Assembly: GCA_050998755.1 (NCBI GenBank)
Contig: JBPCPW010000089.1
Coordinates: forward strand, 1-43,093
Direction of reading: 5' to 3'
DNA from: JAXDLW01 sp050998755
Lineage (GTDB): Bacteria > Chloroflexota > Dormibacteria > DASZGP01
Length of the DNA stretch: 43,093 nucleotides
The position numbers and the translations under genes were made by a program. Each line of letters opens with the position of its first letter. Within the stretch, counting starts at the first letter, position 1. Shown here in pieces: positions 8,180 to 16,288 of this stretch. The notes under the pieces were generated by a model. It searched no databases. It was not told the DNA's origin and saw only the letters and a program-made list of their open reading frames with translations.

Positions 8180-9133
8180 CTAGGCGAGGGCCTCCGCGAA
8201 GTCGCGGTCCATCACCCGCTCGTCCTCCTCGATATCGCCCATGACGGCTTTCTCGATCTCCGCCAGGCTCTTGCCCCGATCGCGCTCGAGGACGCGCATA
8301 CGGCCGTCGAACTTGTTGGCGGCGAACTCCACGAACTCCATCATTGTCAACCCGAAGGGTGCGTTGGCCTCGTCGTAGTGCTCCCAGTACTCGGGCGTCA
8401 CCGCCAGCGCCAGCGGGAAGATCTCGTTCATCCGCGTCTTGATCACCTCCCAGATGGCGTCGTCCTCGCTCACCAATCGCTGCAGCAAGAAGACGCCGTA
8501 GCGGATGTGGCGCGACTCGTCACGGGCCGTGAGCTCGACCCCGGCGCAGATCCCGGGCATGATCCCGTTCTGCTTCAGGGAGCGTCGGAAGCCGTGGTAG
8601 CCGGTCTCCGCGAGCATCCCTTCGACCACCATGTTGTAGGTCACAGAGGCGATGGCCTGGTTCTCCCGCGAGGGTGCGGTGAGCAGCCGGTTCATTGCCG
8701 TGGGCAACTCCTCGAAGAAGAGCGTGCGATAGCTGGGTGTCACGTACTTGTGGAGGTCATAGTCGACCTCGGCAACCTCGGTGAGCCAGCGGCGGAACAT
8801 CTCGACGTGCTTGGCTTCCTCCCAGAGGAAGGATGTGAGGTAGATCTCCTCTTCGATGTGGCCATCCTGTGCAATCGCGTAGATCAGGGGCAGGAGGTCG
8901 ACCGTCACGGCCTCCTCGCCGGCCTGGAAGAGGGCCAGCAGGCGAAGTAGGAAGTCCTTTTCGATCTCCCCCAGATCGGCCCAGTCGCGCTTGTCCTGGC
9001 TGAAGTCGAGGGCCATCGGGTCCCACGTCCCCAACCGTTTGGCTTTCTGGAACAGGCGCATGGGAACGCTCTCGGTGCGCAGGCCGCGCGCTGACGGTGT
9101 GGCGTAGCTCTGTCGCACAAAGGTGTCGGCCAT
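8180..9133 (-). CDS. R2-like ligand-binding oxidase (R2lox)
   Basis: A 317-residue ferritin-like protein, related to the ribonucleotide reductase small subunit, that carries a Mn/Fe cofactor and a bound fatty-acid-like ligand; its physiological reaction is unknown. The six metal ligands of the family are present at the expected spacing: E73, E106, H109, E171, E206 and H209. The residues that form the Tyr-Val ether cross-link in characterised R2lox proteins are also present (V76 in EEAVT and Y166 in SVTYNM). No R1 (nrdA) gene is nearby, in line with R2lox rather than a true R2. On the minus strand GGAGG lies about 12 nt before the ATG. Divergent from the ECF sigma gene, with about 250 bp between. 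Confidence 0.93.
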   Translation of the reverse strand: MADTFVRQSYATPSARGLRTESVPMRLFQKAKRLGTWDPMALDFSQDKRDWADLGEIEKDFLLRLLALFQAGEEAVTVDLLPLIYAIAQDGHIEEEIYLTSFLWEEAKHVEMFRRWLTEVAEVDYDLHKYVTPSYRTLFFEELPTAMNRLLTAPSRENQAIASVTYNMVVEGMLAETGYHGFRRSLKQNGIMPGICAGVELTARDESRHIRYGVFLLQRLVSEDDAIWEVIKTRMNEIFPLALAVTPEYWEHYDEANAPFGLTMMEFVEFAANKFDGRMRVLERDRGKSLAEIEKAVMGDIEEDERVMDRDFAEALA

Positions 9134-9382
9134 GCAGTTCGAAAGCCTCCTTCATAGGGGAATGTCAGGATGGCAGAAAGCGGCCACGAACACCGCAGGC
9201 TACGATTCCTCGCAGCCCATGAATCGCATTAAGAGGAAGAGCCCAGGACGAATCCCGGGCCCTTCCAGTGGAGGGAGAAGTCGCGCTGGCTTCGGACTTC
9301 CCTGTCAGCAGTTACGCCGATCCCCGGGGAACGGATCACGGGCTGTGATCCAGTGGCTCCGAGGTGGCGTAACTCCCAGCAG
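9134..9382. other. Intergenic region between R2lox and the ECF sigma gene
   Basis: About 250 bp holding the divergent promoters. GAGCCCAGGACGAATCCCGG/GCCC at 9240-9261 can form a short hairpin. I could not identify a convincing ECF-type -35/-10 pair. Confidence 0.4.
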
Positions 9383-9967
9383 ATGGAAGTCTTGACGAGC
9401 AACAATGACGCCGAGATCGTCATCCCCCTGCGTGAGGGCCGGCCCGAGGCAATTGAAGTCATGTACGACCGTTACGCCGGCCTGGCCTACGGCCTCGCGC
9501 TGCGGATCGTGGGTGATCCCGGCCGGGCGGAAGACGTCGTCCAGGAGGTCCTGGTGAGCGTGTGGCGCAAGCCCGACCGTTACGACCCCGCGCGCGGGAG
9601 CTTCCGCACCTGGCTCATGACACTGGTGCGCAACCGGGCCATCGACAGCCTCCGCGGCACCTGGCGCCGCCAGGGTGGTGACACCGAGCTGGCCGATGAC
9701 CTGCAGGATCTCAGCGGCCACTCGGATCCCTGGCCGGCAGTTGCCCTGAGCCTTGAGCGCGATGTCCTGCGGGACGCTCTGGCGGCGCTTCCCACGGACC
9801 AGCGGCAGGCGGTTGAGCTAGCGCACTACGGGGGGCTCAGCCACAGCGAGATCGCGACCAAGCTGGGCTTACCGCTGGGCACCGTCAAGGGTCGCCTGCG
9901 GTTGGCCATGGAAAAGATGCATTCATATTTGACGGCGCGCGGCGTCGTGGGGGTTGACTACGCATGA
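9383..9967 (+). CDS. ECF-family RNA polymerase sigma factor (SigK-like)
   Basis: A 194-residue group IV sigma factor that redirects RNA polymerase to stress promoters. Seen: region 2 with YDRYAGLAYGLALRI, AEDVVQEVLVSVWR and the FRTWLMTLVRNRAIDSLR segment, a linker, and region 4 with LPTDQRQAVELAHYGG and an HTH in HSEIATKLGLPLGTVKGRLR. The ATG at 9383 gives the usual family length; GTG at 9353 would add ten residues, and neither has a good Shine-Dalgarno sequence. Its stop overlaps the start of the anti-sigma gene (ATGA at 9964-9967), so the two are translationally coupled. Confidence 0.93.
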   Translation: MEVLTSNNDAEIVIPLREGRPEAIEVMYDRYAGLAYGLALRIVGDPGRAEDVVQEVLVSVWRKPDRYDPARGSFRTWLMTLVRNRAIDSLRGTWRRQGGDTELADDLQDLSGHSDPWPAVALSLERDVLRDALAALPTDQRQAVELAHYGGLSHSEIATKLGLPLGTVKGRLRLAMEKMHSYLTARGVVGVDYA

Positions 9968-10683
9968 CGCTGCACGAGCAAGTTGACGAGCTGATCGCCG
10001 CCTACTCGCTGGGAGCGGTGGATGGGGCCGAGGCCAGCACGGTGCGACGCCACCTGCCTGAGTGCGCCGAGTGCCAGGACACGCTGCTGCGCATGATGGA
10101 GGTGGTTGCGGTGTTGCCCCTGAGCCTGGAGGAGATCGATCCCCCGAAGGAGCTTCGGGATCGCATCCTCTCAAGGGTCGCTGGCCAAGACGTGGCGCCC
10201 CCGGAAAGAGGTCTCCCTGCGTCTGCTCACGTCGAGCCCCAGATGGGCAAGCTGCTGTTCCTGCGTCGTGTGCCCAACTGGGCCCCGGTCGCGGCCGCGG
10301 CCGTGCTCCTGGCCGCCATGTTCGGATGGAACATGTCGCTGCAGAACCGCCACACGACGACCCCGTCGTCCACCGAGCAGGCGGCACTGGTGGACAACTC
10401 GAACAGCCCGGTCGGCACTGTGACTTACATGAAGGATCGCCAGGTCGCCTTTGTAACGTTCAGCTCCCTCAGCGCGCCGGCGGCCGGCAAGACCTACGAG
10501 CTCTGGTTGATCCGCGCCGGCAGGGCCCAACCGGCCGGCGTCTTCCTGCCGGATGGCGACGGCTCCAAGGTGCTCGTGCTCAACCGTGCAATCAACCACG
10601 GCGATAGGGTGGCGGTCACCGAGGAGGCGCCTGGCGGCGTCGCCCAGCCCACCGGCCTGACGGTGATAACGGCTCAGCTCTAG
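9964..10683 (+). CDS. Membrane anti-sigma factor with zinc-binding and RskA domains
   Basis: A 239-residue regulator that holds the adjacent sigma factor at the membrane. Seen: an N-terminal anti-sigma domain with the H-x3-C-x2-C motif HLPECAEC (H30, C34, C37), one transmembrane helix at about 106-125, and an extracytoplasmic RskA-like C-terminal domain (about 140-239) with YELWLI and VTEEAPGG. By family knowledge release occurs by regulated intramembrane proteolysis; the signal is unknown here. Convergent with the DUF2203 gene. Confidence 0.92.
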   Translation: MTLHEQVDELIAAYSLGAVDGAEASTVRRHLPECAECQDTLLRMMEVVAVLPLSLEEIDPPKELRDRILSRVAGQDVAPPERGLPASAHVEPQMGKLLFLRRVPNWAPVAAAAVLLAAMFGWNMSLQNRHTTTPSSTEQAALVDNSNSPVGTVTYMKDRQVAFVTFSSLSAPAAGKTYELWLIRAGRAQPAGVFLPDGDGSKVLVLNRAINHGDRVAVTEEAPGGVAQPTGLTVITAQL

Positions 10684-10691
10684 CGCGCCGC

Positions 10692-10713
10692 ACCCGCGCC
10701 CCGGAGCGCGGGT
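10692..10713. terminator. Perfect hairpin between convergent genes
   Basis: ACCCGCGC (10692-10699) and GCGCGGGT (10706-10713) form a perfect 8-bp stem with loop CCCGGA between the anti-sigma and DUF2203 genes. There is no T-tract, so terminator function is inferred from position. Confidence 0.5.
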
Positions 10714-11114
10714 CAGATGGGCTTACGCCCCTGGAAGCCTTCGCCGATCCGGTGCCAGCTGGCGACCTCGGGTTCGCCCAGTCTCCAGCACAGTTCAACC
10801 ACCTCGCCGTCACGGTTGCTGTGGAAGTCGATCAGCCCGGTCATCGGGTCCTTGAGGCTGACGTCCATCGACTCCAGGCTGCGAAGTGCGACCGCCACCG
10901 CCATCTCCGCGGCACGCAGCTCCGCCACCGAGGCGGCGAGCTTCTCGCGTTCGGGCTCGCCAGCCGTGGGGCGATGAAAAATCAGTTCGTTGATTCGCGT
11001 CGTCTCCTGCAGCTCGGGCAAAACCGGGGCGAGGTCGACGATCCGCTCAACCAGCCGGCTGACCTCCGGGAGGATCCGGTTCGCCTCCTCAACGGTGTAG
11101 AGACGATGTGCCAT
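10713..11114 (-). CDS. DUF2203 family protein
   Basis: A 133-residue cytoplasmic protein of the DUF2203 family, function unknown. Seen: the family's N-terminal YTVEEANRILPEV, a helical coiled middle, and the C-terminal signature GLIDFHSNRDGEVVELCWRLGEPE followed by WHRIGEGFQGRKPI, split here only for description. TACGTT (11123-11128) ends 8 nt before the ATG; AGGAG lies too close to the ATG to be a normal Shine-Dalgarno site. It lies 22 bp downstream of the ArfB-like gene on the same strand and may share its transcript or have its own leaderless one. Confidence 0.88.
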   Translation of the reverse strand: MAHRLYTVEEANRILPEVSRLVERIVDLAPVLPELQETTRINELIFHRPTAGEPEREKLAASVAELRAAEMAVAVALRSLESMDVSLKDPMTGLIDFHSNRDGEVVELCWRLGEPEVASWHRIGEGFQGRKPI

Positions 11115-11136
11115 CGGCTCCTAACGTATCACCGGT

Positions 11137-11565
11137 CTACTCCCCATCCGGGGGCCTCCTGAGGTGTTTGACGGCGCTGCGCTGGCGCTTACCCGCTACG
11201 CGTTCCTCGACCCTGGCGCGGCTGGGCCGCGTGGCGCGGCGACGCGGGGGTGGGGGTGCCAGCGCGGACATGAGCAACTCCTTCAACCGCTCCACCGCGA
11301 TCTCGCGGTTGCGGCTGAGCATGCGATCCTCCTGGCTGGTGATCCGCAGGTCGGCGTCGCCGAGCCCCAGGCTGCGGACCAGGCGGCCGGCCGTGAATTC
11401 ATCGAGCCCCTCGAGCGCGCCAGGTGGAATCGTCAGCTCGGCGCGCGTCGCCACCTTGTCGCGCCGCTGGCCGCCCGGGCCGCTGGAGCGGCTGGACGTC
11501 CAGGTGGCCGCCTGAAGCAGGTGTTCGGCGACCGCGTCAACCTGCTCTTCGAATGGAGTGGTCAT
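11137..11565 (-). CDS. arfB: ArfB-like peptidyl-tRNA hydrolase (class I release factor GGQ domain)
   Basis: A 142-residue protein with only the catalytic release-factor domain. ArfB family members hydrolyse peptidyl-tRNA on stalled ribosomes. Seen: SSRSSGPGGQRRDKVATR with GGQ at residues 31-33, and a basic C-terminal tail rich in Arg and Lys (about 105-142) that in the family enters the empty mRNA channel. The usual asparagines after GGQ are replaced (QRRDK), as in some actinobacterial homologues. Divergent from pepF. Confidence 0.9.
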   Translation of the reverse strand: MTTPFEEQVDAVAEHLLQAATWTSSRSSGPGGQRRDKVATRAELTIPPGALEGLDEFTAGRLVRSLGLGDADLRITSQEDRMLSRNREIAVERLKELLMSALAPPPPRRRATRPSRARVEERVAGKRQRSAVKHLRRPPDGE

Positions 11566-11585
11566 CCTTCAAAGCTAAGCGGACA

Positions 11586-11591
11586 TAGAAT
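11586..11591 (+). promoter_or_regulatory. -10 element of a probable leaderless promoter for pepF
   Basis: TAGAAT ends 8 nt before the ATG at 11600; no Shine-Dalgarno sequence is present. Confidence 0.5.
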
Positions 11592-11599
11592 TTCGCCCC

Positions 11600-13408
11600 A
11601 TGGCCACAGCGACTGCAGGCAGCATCACCGGTGCTGAGAACATCCACTGGAACCTCGCCGACCTCTACGCCGGGGAGGACCCCGCGCGAAACGTTGAGAC
11701 CGACCTCTCCCGCGCGGACGAGCTGGCCCGCACCCTGGCCGGTGAGCTGCGCGGCCGCGTGGCCGACCTTGACGCAGGGCAGTTGGTGTCTGCCCTACAG
11801 CGCATGGAGGAGATTCACGAGATAGAGGGCCGGGCGGCGACCTACGCCTTCCTCCACTTTGCGACCGACATGGCCGATGCGCCCCGCGGCGCCCTGCTGC
11901 AAAAAGTCCAGGAGGCGATCAGCCAGACCGGCACCCACCTGGTGTTCTTCAGCCTGGAGTGGATCGCAGTGCCTGACGTCGAAGCGGAGCGGCTGCTGGG
12001 CGACCCGCTGCTGGCCAATTACGTGCACCACCTTCGTTCCGCACGCCGCTACAAGCCGTACGTCCTGAGCGAGCCCGAGGAGAAGATCCTGGTCGAGAAG
12101 TCGGTGACCGCGCGCAGCTCTTGGGACCGCCTCTTCGATGAGCTGACGGGGTCGATCAAGGTCCGGGCGGGCGAGCGTGAGCAGGGGTTGGACGAGGCGC
12201 TAGCCGGCCTCCACTCGCCGGATGCCACGGAGCGCCGACAGCTTGCCGAGTCGGTGACCGCCGCCCTCCGCGCCGATGTCCGCACACGCCGGTTTGTGCT
12301 CAACACCGTGCTTGCGGACAAGGCAATTGATGACCGGCTGCGCAAGTTCCCGAGCTGGGTATCAGATCGCAACCTGGCCAACGAGGCGTCCGACTCCGCA
12401 GTCGAGTCGCTGATCTCCGCGGTGACCTCTCGTTACGAGATTCCCCACCGCTACTACGCGCTCAAGAAGAAGCTTCTCGGTCTCGAGCACTTCCACGACT
12501 GGGACCGCTACGCCCCCTACGGAGGCCCTGAGCCGGAGGTGCCCTGGGAGGAGGCTCGGGACACCGTGCTGGAGGCCTACGGCTCGTTCTCGCCCAGGCT
12601 GCGCGAACTGGCCGCGGAGTTCTTCGAGAAAAACTGGATCGACGCCGCGCTGGCCCCCGATAAGCAGGGCGGCGCGTTCTCGCACCCGGCGGTCCCGGGC
12701 GCCCACCCTTACGTGATGCTCAACTACACCGGTCGCCGGCGCGACGTGCTGGTGATGGCCCACGAGCTGGGCCACGGCGTACACCAGTCGCTGGCGCGCA
12801 AGCAGACGCCGCTGAACGCCGACACCCCGCTGACCACTGCCGAAACGGCGTCGATATTCGGCGAAACAGTGACCTTTTCCCGTCTCCTGGGGCGCGAGAG
12901 CGACCCTGCCCGCCGCCTCAGCCTGCTCGTGGGGCGCATTGATGATGCCACCGCCACGATCTTCCGGCAGGTGGCGATGAACCGCTTCGAGGACGCCATC
13001 CACACTCACCGGCGGGCCCAGGGTGAGCTGTCCGAGGAGGACCTCTCCGCCTACTGGCTGAAGACCCAGCGCGACATGCTCGGCCCGGCGGTTGAGGTGT
13101 CGGAGAACTACGGCGTGTGGTGGAGCTACGTGCATCATTTCATCGCCGTCCCCGGCTACGTGTATGCGTATGCCTTCGGCAACCTGCTGGCCCTGGCGAT
13201 CTACGCCCGATCGGAAGAGGAGGGGCCGGCATTCGCGCCGCGGTACTTCGAATTGCTGGAGGCGGGCGGCTCTGACACACCGGAAGCCCTCACCTCGCGT
13301 GTCGGGGTGGACCTCGCCGACCCCGCGTTCTGGAACCGCGGCCTCGACACCCTGTCTATGTTGATCGACGAGGCGGAACAGCTGGGAAACCAGCTGGGTG
13401 TCTCCTAG
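11600..13408 (+). CDS. pepF: M3-family oligoendopeptidase F
   Basis: A 602-residue cytoplasmic zinc metallopeptidase that cleaves short peptides. Seen: full family length, N-terminal helical PepF domain, and the zinc motif HELGH (388-392) in VLVMAHELGHGVHQSLA, followed by the third zinc ligand region ETASIFGETVTF. The start is ATG at 11600. Its stop is followed within about 6 bp by copy 2 of the structured repeat, just as dxs is by copy 1. Confidence 0.96.
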   Translation: MATATAGSITGAENIHWNLADLYAGEDPARNVETDLSRADELARTLAGELRGRVADLDAGQLVSALQRMEEIHEIEGRAATYAFLHFATDMADAPRGALLQKVQEAISQTGTHLVFFSLEWIAVPDVEAERLLGDPLLANYVHHLRSARRYKPYVLSEPEEKILVEKSVTARSSWDRLFDELTGSIKVRAGEREQGLDEALAGLHSPDATERRQLAESVTAALRADVRTRRFVLNTVLADKAIDDRLRKFPSWVSDRNLANEASDSAVESLISAVTSRYEIPHRYYALKKKLLGLEHFHDWDRYAPYGGPEPEVPWEEARDTVLEAYGSFSPRLRELAAEFFEKNWIDAALAPDKQGGAFSHPAVPGAHPYVMLNYTGRRRDVLVMAHELGHGVHQSLARKQTPLNADTPLTTAETASIFGETVTFSRLLGRESDPARRLSLLVGRIDDATATIFRQVAMNRFEDAIHTHRRAQGELSEEDLSAYWLKTQRDMLGPAVEVSENYGVWWSYVHHFIAVPGYVYAYAFGNLLALAIYARSEEEGPAFAPRYFELLEAGGSDTPEALTSRVGVDLADPAFWNRGLDTLSMLIDEAEQLGNQLGVS

Positions 13409-13569
13409 GGAATACAGCTTCCGAGATAAGGCGACAGAGAAGACGCCACAGCCGGGGCCCTGACGCCCCTGGCGCAACCCCCGGCGGCGGACGGGGCCGA
13501 CCCGCGCAACTGCTGCTTGCAGCGGCGGAATTTCACGGCCCCTCGACTCTGCGCTCGCCTGCGATCGTC
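13409..13569 (+). repeat. Structured repeat element, copy 2
   Basis: Inverted copy of 1-156, starting directly after the pepF stop and read in the same direction as pepF. The hairpin GCTGC-TTGCA-GCGGC (13511-13525) differs from copy 1 by one C-to-T change that still pairs (G-U), which hints at selection for RNA structure. The closing stem is weaker than in copy 1 (CGAG/CTCG only) because of a single-base indel. GGGGC/GCCCC and CCCCG/CGGGG stems are identical in both copies. There is no transposase and no obvious target duplication. Confidence 0.85.
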
Positions 13570-13758
13570 ATTGCCTTCTGGGAGGCCACTGGCGTGCTCG
13601 AGACGCCGCACCGGGGGATTGACGCCAGGAACGCCACCCCGGCTACCGCAGGGTTCTCGCTGTCACCGTATCCCGAATCGCTGCGGTGATCGATGGGACG
13701 CGGACGTCAGGCCCCGCCGGGGGACCTGCCTGTCGCGTCATCTTGGACTCTGTTCATC
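13570..13758. other. Spacer between convergent pepF and LLM genes
   Basis: No ORF supported. A G/C-rich hairpin at 13708-13728 (CAGG with CCTG, CCCC with GGGG) could end transcription of the LLM gene; it lacks a T-tract. Confidence 0.4.
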
Positions 13759-14760
13759 CTAGGGGGCCAGCGCCTCGAGCGTCCGCAGGCGGGTCTCCTG
13801 GTCGAAGGCCATGATCCCCAGCACCGGCATGGTGACCCCCACCGCCTCCAGCTCGGCCAACTTCTCCTTCACCCGGCCGACAGGTCCCACCGCGCTGGTC
13901 TCGTCCACCAGGGCATCCGGCACCAGCGCCGCCGCGCCCGCTTTGTCCCGCGCCAGGTACAGGTCCTGGATCTGGCGCGCCTCCTCGACGTACCCGTAGC
14001 GCTGCACCAGTTGGTTGTAGAAGTTGCGCTCGCGCGAGCCCATACCGCCGACATAGAGGGCGATGTATGGCTTGACCATCTGGCGAATGGTGTCCACATC
14101 GTCGTAAACCCCGGTGATCACCGCCGGAGTGATCTCCAGCGCATCCCAGGTTCGGCCGGCGGTAGCCAGGCCGGCCAGAAGATGCGGCCTGAAAACCTCC
14201 ATGTGGTTGGGGGCGAACAGCGTGGGCATCCAGCCATCCGCGATCTCGCCGGTCATCTGCAGGTTCTTGGGGCCGAGGGCGGCGATGATGATCGGCACGT
14301 GGTCGCGAACCGGGTGGTTGATCAGCTTGAGCCCCATGTCCAGTTTGATGGTGTCCCCGTCGTAGTTGAGGCGCTCGCGCCGCAGCGCCATGCGCACGAT
14401 TTCCACCACTTCGCGGGTGCGCTGGAGCGGCTTCTCAAATGGGATCCCGTGCCATCCTTCGACCACCTGCGGCCCGCTGGTGCCAAGACCGAGGATGAAG
14501 CGCCCGTTTGAAAGCATGTCCAGCGCGCCCGCGCTCTGCGCAATGAGGGCTGGTGACCTGGAGTACACGTTGAGGATGCCCGCCGCGATCTTGATGCGGT
14601 CGGTCTTCATCGCCAGCGCCGCCATGATGCTCACCGCGTCGTAGGAGTAGGCCTCAGCGACGAAGACGGCCTCGTAACCCAGCTTCTCAGCCACCTGGAC
14701 GTACTCCACGATCTCGCTCCATGGAGTGTCTGTGTAGGGCAGCGCTACGGCCAGTTTCAA
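13759..14760 (-). CDS. LLM-class (luciferase-like, probably F420-dependent) oxidoreductase
   Basis: A 333-residue TIM-barrel flavin/F420 enzyme; the substrate is unknown. Seen: LKLAVALPYTD start, VFVAEAYSYDAVSIMAALA, KIAAGILNVYSRSPALIAQ and the signature GRFILGLGTSGPQVVEGWHG, all typical of LLM F420 oxidoreductases. The frame is open far upstream, but homology begins at a TTG at 14760, which overlaps the MerR gene's stop (TTGA at 14757-14760). So it is translationally coupled to the upstream regulator. Cofactor choice is inferred from family resemblance. Confidence 0.9.
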   Translation of the reverse strand: MKLAVALPYTDTPWSEIVEYVQVAEKLGYEAVFVAEAYSYDAVSIMAALAMKTDRIKIAAGILNVYSRSPALIAQSAGALDMLSNGRFILGLGTSGPQVVEGWHGIPFEKPLQRTREVVEIVRMALRRERLNYDGDTIKLDMGLKLINHPVRDHVPIIIAALGPKNLQMTGEIADGWMPTLFAPNHMEVFRPHLLAGLATAGRTWDALEITPAVITGVYDDVDTIRQMVKPYIALYVGGMGSRERNFYNQLVQRYGYVEEARQIQDLYLARDKAGAAALVPDALVDETSAVGPVGRVKEKLAELEAVGVTMPVLGIMAFDQETRLRTLEALAP

Positions 14761-15599
14761 CGCCGGCGGCTGCCGCGCCGCGGTCGCCGCTCCTCCTCCG
14801 CCGGCTTGTCCGTCCGGGGCCTGCGCTGAGGTGTGCTCACCGCCTCTTCGAGGGCCTTTCCGAAGGCGGCGTCTACGCCGCGGCTCATGCTCTGGCCAAA
14901 GGCCGCCAGCAGGACCTGGGTGGCGATCGGGCGCAGGCGCTGGAGCGCATCGTGCACCCGAGGCCACTCCTCGTCCGGTCGGCCGGCCTCGTGGAAGGGT
15001 TTCCATATATGTTCCAGGAACAGTTCGATAAAGGCCTGCGAAACCCCCTCGGTGTGCTTCTGGATCTTCTCCAACGAGGCCAGGCGCGTGGCCATGTCGA
15101 CTCCCAGGCTCTCCAGCTCCGGGCCGACCGCGAGCAAGGTCGGGCTTGGCACCTCGAAGCGATCCTCGCCCAGGGGGACTATCAAACCGAGCCGGATGGC
15201 TTTCTTCAACAGCGCCTCGTCGCCACCTGTGCCTCCAAGGCCGGAGAGCGATTCGGCGGTCACCACCTCAGGTTCCTCGTCGGCCCATGGCTGGCGCAGG
15301 GCGTGCTCGAACCCCAGCACCTGGCCGGCAGAACCGGCGGGAAGGTTTTCGAGGATTCGCTTGATCGAGTTGAGGTTGAAGCCGTCCGCCTGCATCTCGG
15401 CGATGAGCCGGAGCCGGTCCAGGTGTTCGCTGGTGTAGAACCCCGTCCGGCCGCGAACTTCCGGGGGTGGCAGCAGGCCGCGGGACTGGTGAGCCCGGAT
15501 GTTGCGCACTGTGACACCGCTGGCCTGCGCCAGGTTGTCGATGGTGTACTCGCCGGGGCCCTGCGGTTCGGGTTCGGCCGAGAGGTTCCTAACTGCCAT
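14757..15599 (-). CDS. MerR-family transcriptional regulator
   Basis: A 280-residue regulator. Seen: winged HTH (about 17-85) with YTIDNLAQASGVTVRNIRAHQ, RGLLPPPE and GFYTSEHLDRLRLIAEMQ, then a helical effector region (about 100-250) without a recognisable ligand motif, and a basic tail rich in Arg, Pro and Glu. The ATG at 15599 has TATGCT (15607-15612) 7 nt upstream and no Shine-Dalgarno sequence. It is co-transcribed with the LLM oxidoreductase and divergent from the SCP2 gene, sharing a short (about 50 bp) promoter region it probably controls. Confidence 0.9.
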   Translation of the reverse strand: MAVRNLSAEPEPQGPGEYTIDNLAQASGVTVRNIRAHQSRGLLPPPEVRGRTGFYTSEHLDRLRLIAEMQADGFNLNSIKRILENLPAGSAGQVLGFEHALRQPWADEEPEVVTAESLSGLGGTGGDEALLKKAIRLGLIVPLGEDRFEVPSPTLLAVGPELESLGVDMATRLASLEKIQKHTEGVSQAFIELFLEHIWKPFHEAGRPDEEWPRVHDALQRLRPIATQVLLAAFGQSMSRGVDAAFGKALEEAVSTPQRRPRTDKPAEEERRPRRGSRRR

Positions 15600-15606
15600 C
15601 GCATGT

Positions 15607-15612
15607 AGCATA
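15607..15612 (-). promoter_or_regulatory. -10 element of a probable leaderless promoter for the MerR gene
   Basis: TATGCT on the minus strand ends 7 nt before the ATG at 15599. Confidence 0.45.
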
Positions 15613-15653
15613 AACCGGTGTAATCGTCGATGACGACCGATGGAGGTGGCACG

Positions 15654-16247
15654 GTGAGCGAGCAGGTTGAGACCCCGCGGCGGGAGGAACAGGGCGAGGA
15701 GGTCGGCGGTGCCGACGAGCCTGCGGGTGGGCAGCCGAGCCCACTGGAGCACGACCACGACCACGACAAGGACGACAGCGAGCGTAAGCAGGACGAGCAG
15801 AGCAAGGACTCGGGAGGCGCCGCCGGAGGTGCGATGCCGACGTCGGCCGCGGGGCTGGCGGCCGTGCTCGACGGGCGCAGCGACGACGAGATCATTGGGT
15901 TCATCAAAGAGCAGGGATACGACGCTGTGCTGGGCCAGATCTTCTCCGAGATGCAGGGCCGCTTCCTCCCGGAAAAGACCGGTGGCCGCAGCGCGGTGAT
16001 CCAGTACGACGTGAACACCCCGGACGGTGCCCAGGCCTACCAGGTCGTCGTCGCCGGCGGGACCTGCACCGCCCGGAAAGGTGCCGACAAGGAGCCGACC
16101 GTGACGCTGGTTCTCTCGCTGCCCGATTTCCTGCGCCTGATCAGCGGCAAGCTCAACGGGGTGCAGGCCTTCATGTCCGGCAAGCTCAAGATCCGCGGAG
16201 ACATGATGCTGGCGCAGAGCATGCAGGGGTGGTTCGACCAGAGCTGA
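15654..16247 (+). CDS. SCP2 sterol-carrier domain protein with acidic His/Asp-rich N-terminus
   Basis: A 197-residue protein. The GTG at 15654 is chosen because GGAGG (15642-15646) lies 7 nt upstream; an ATG at 15630 would add eight residues. Residues 1 to about 60 are low-complexity and acidic, with an alternating His-Asp tract (HDHDHDKDD) that could bind metal. The rest (about 75-197) resembles an SCP2 lipid-binding domain, with VIQYDV, PTVTLVLSLPDFLRLISGK and the KLKIRGDMMLAQ C-terminus of the fold. It is divergent from the MerR/LLM pair and tandem with AIM24. The ligand is unknown. Confidence 0.85.
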   Translation: MSEQVETPRREEQGEEVGGADEPAGGQPSPLEHDHDHDKDDSERKQDEQSKDSGGAAGGAMPTSAAGLAAVLDGRSDDEIIGFIKEQGYDAVLGQIFSEMQGRFLPEKTGGRSAVIQYDVNTPDGAQAYQVVVAGGTCTARKGADKEPTVTLVLSLPDFLRLISGKLNGVQAFMSGKLKIRGDMMLAQSMQGWFDQS

Positions 16248-16288
16248 GGAACTAGACTGAGCCCCTCGACTTAGGGGAGGACTTTGAT

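Noticed and set aside
8180..9133. Ribonucleotide reductase small subunit (NrdB/NrdF)
   Set aside because: Ligand spacing and the V76/Y166 cross-link pair fit R2lox, and no large subunit gene is nearby.
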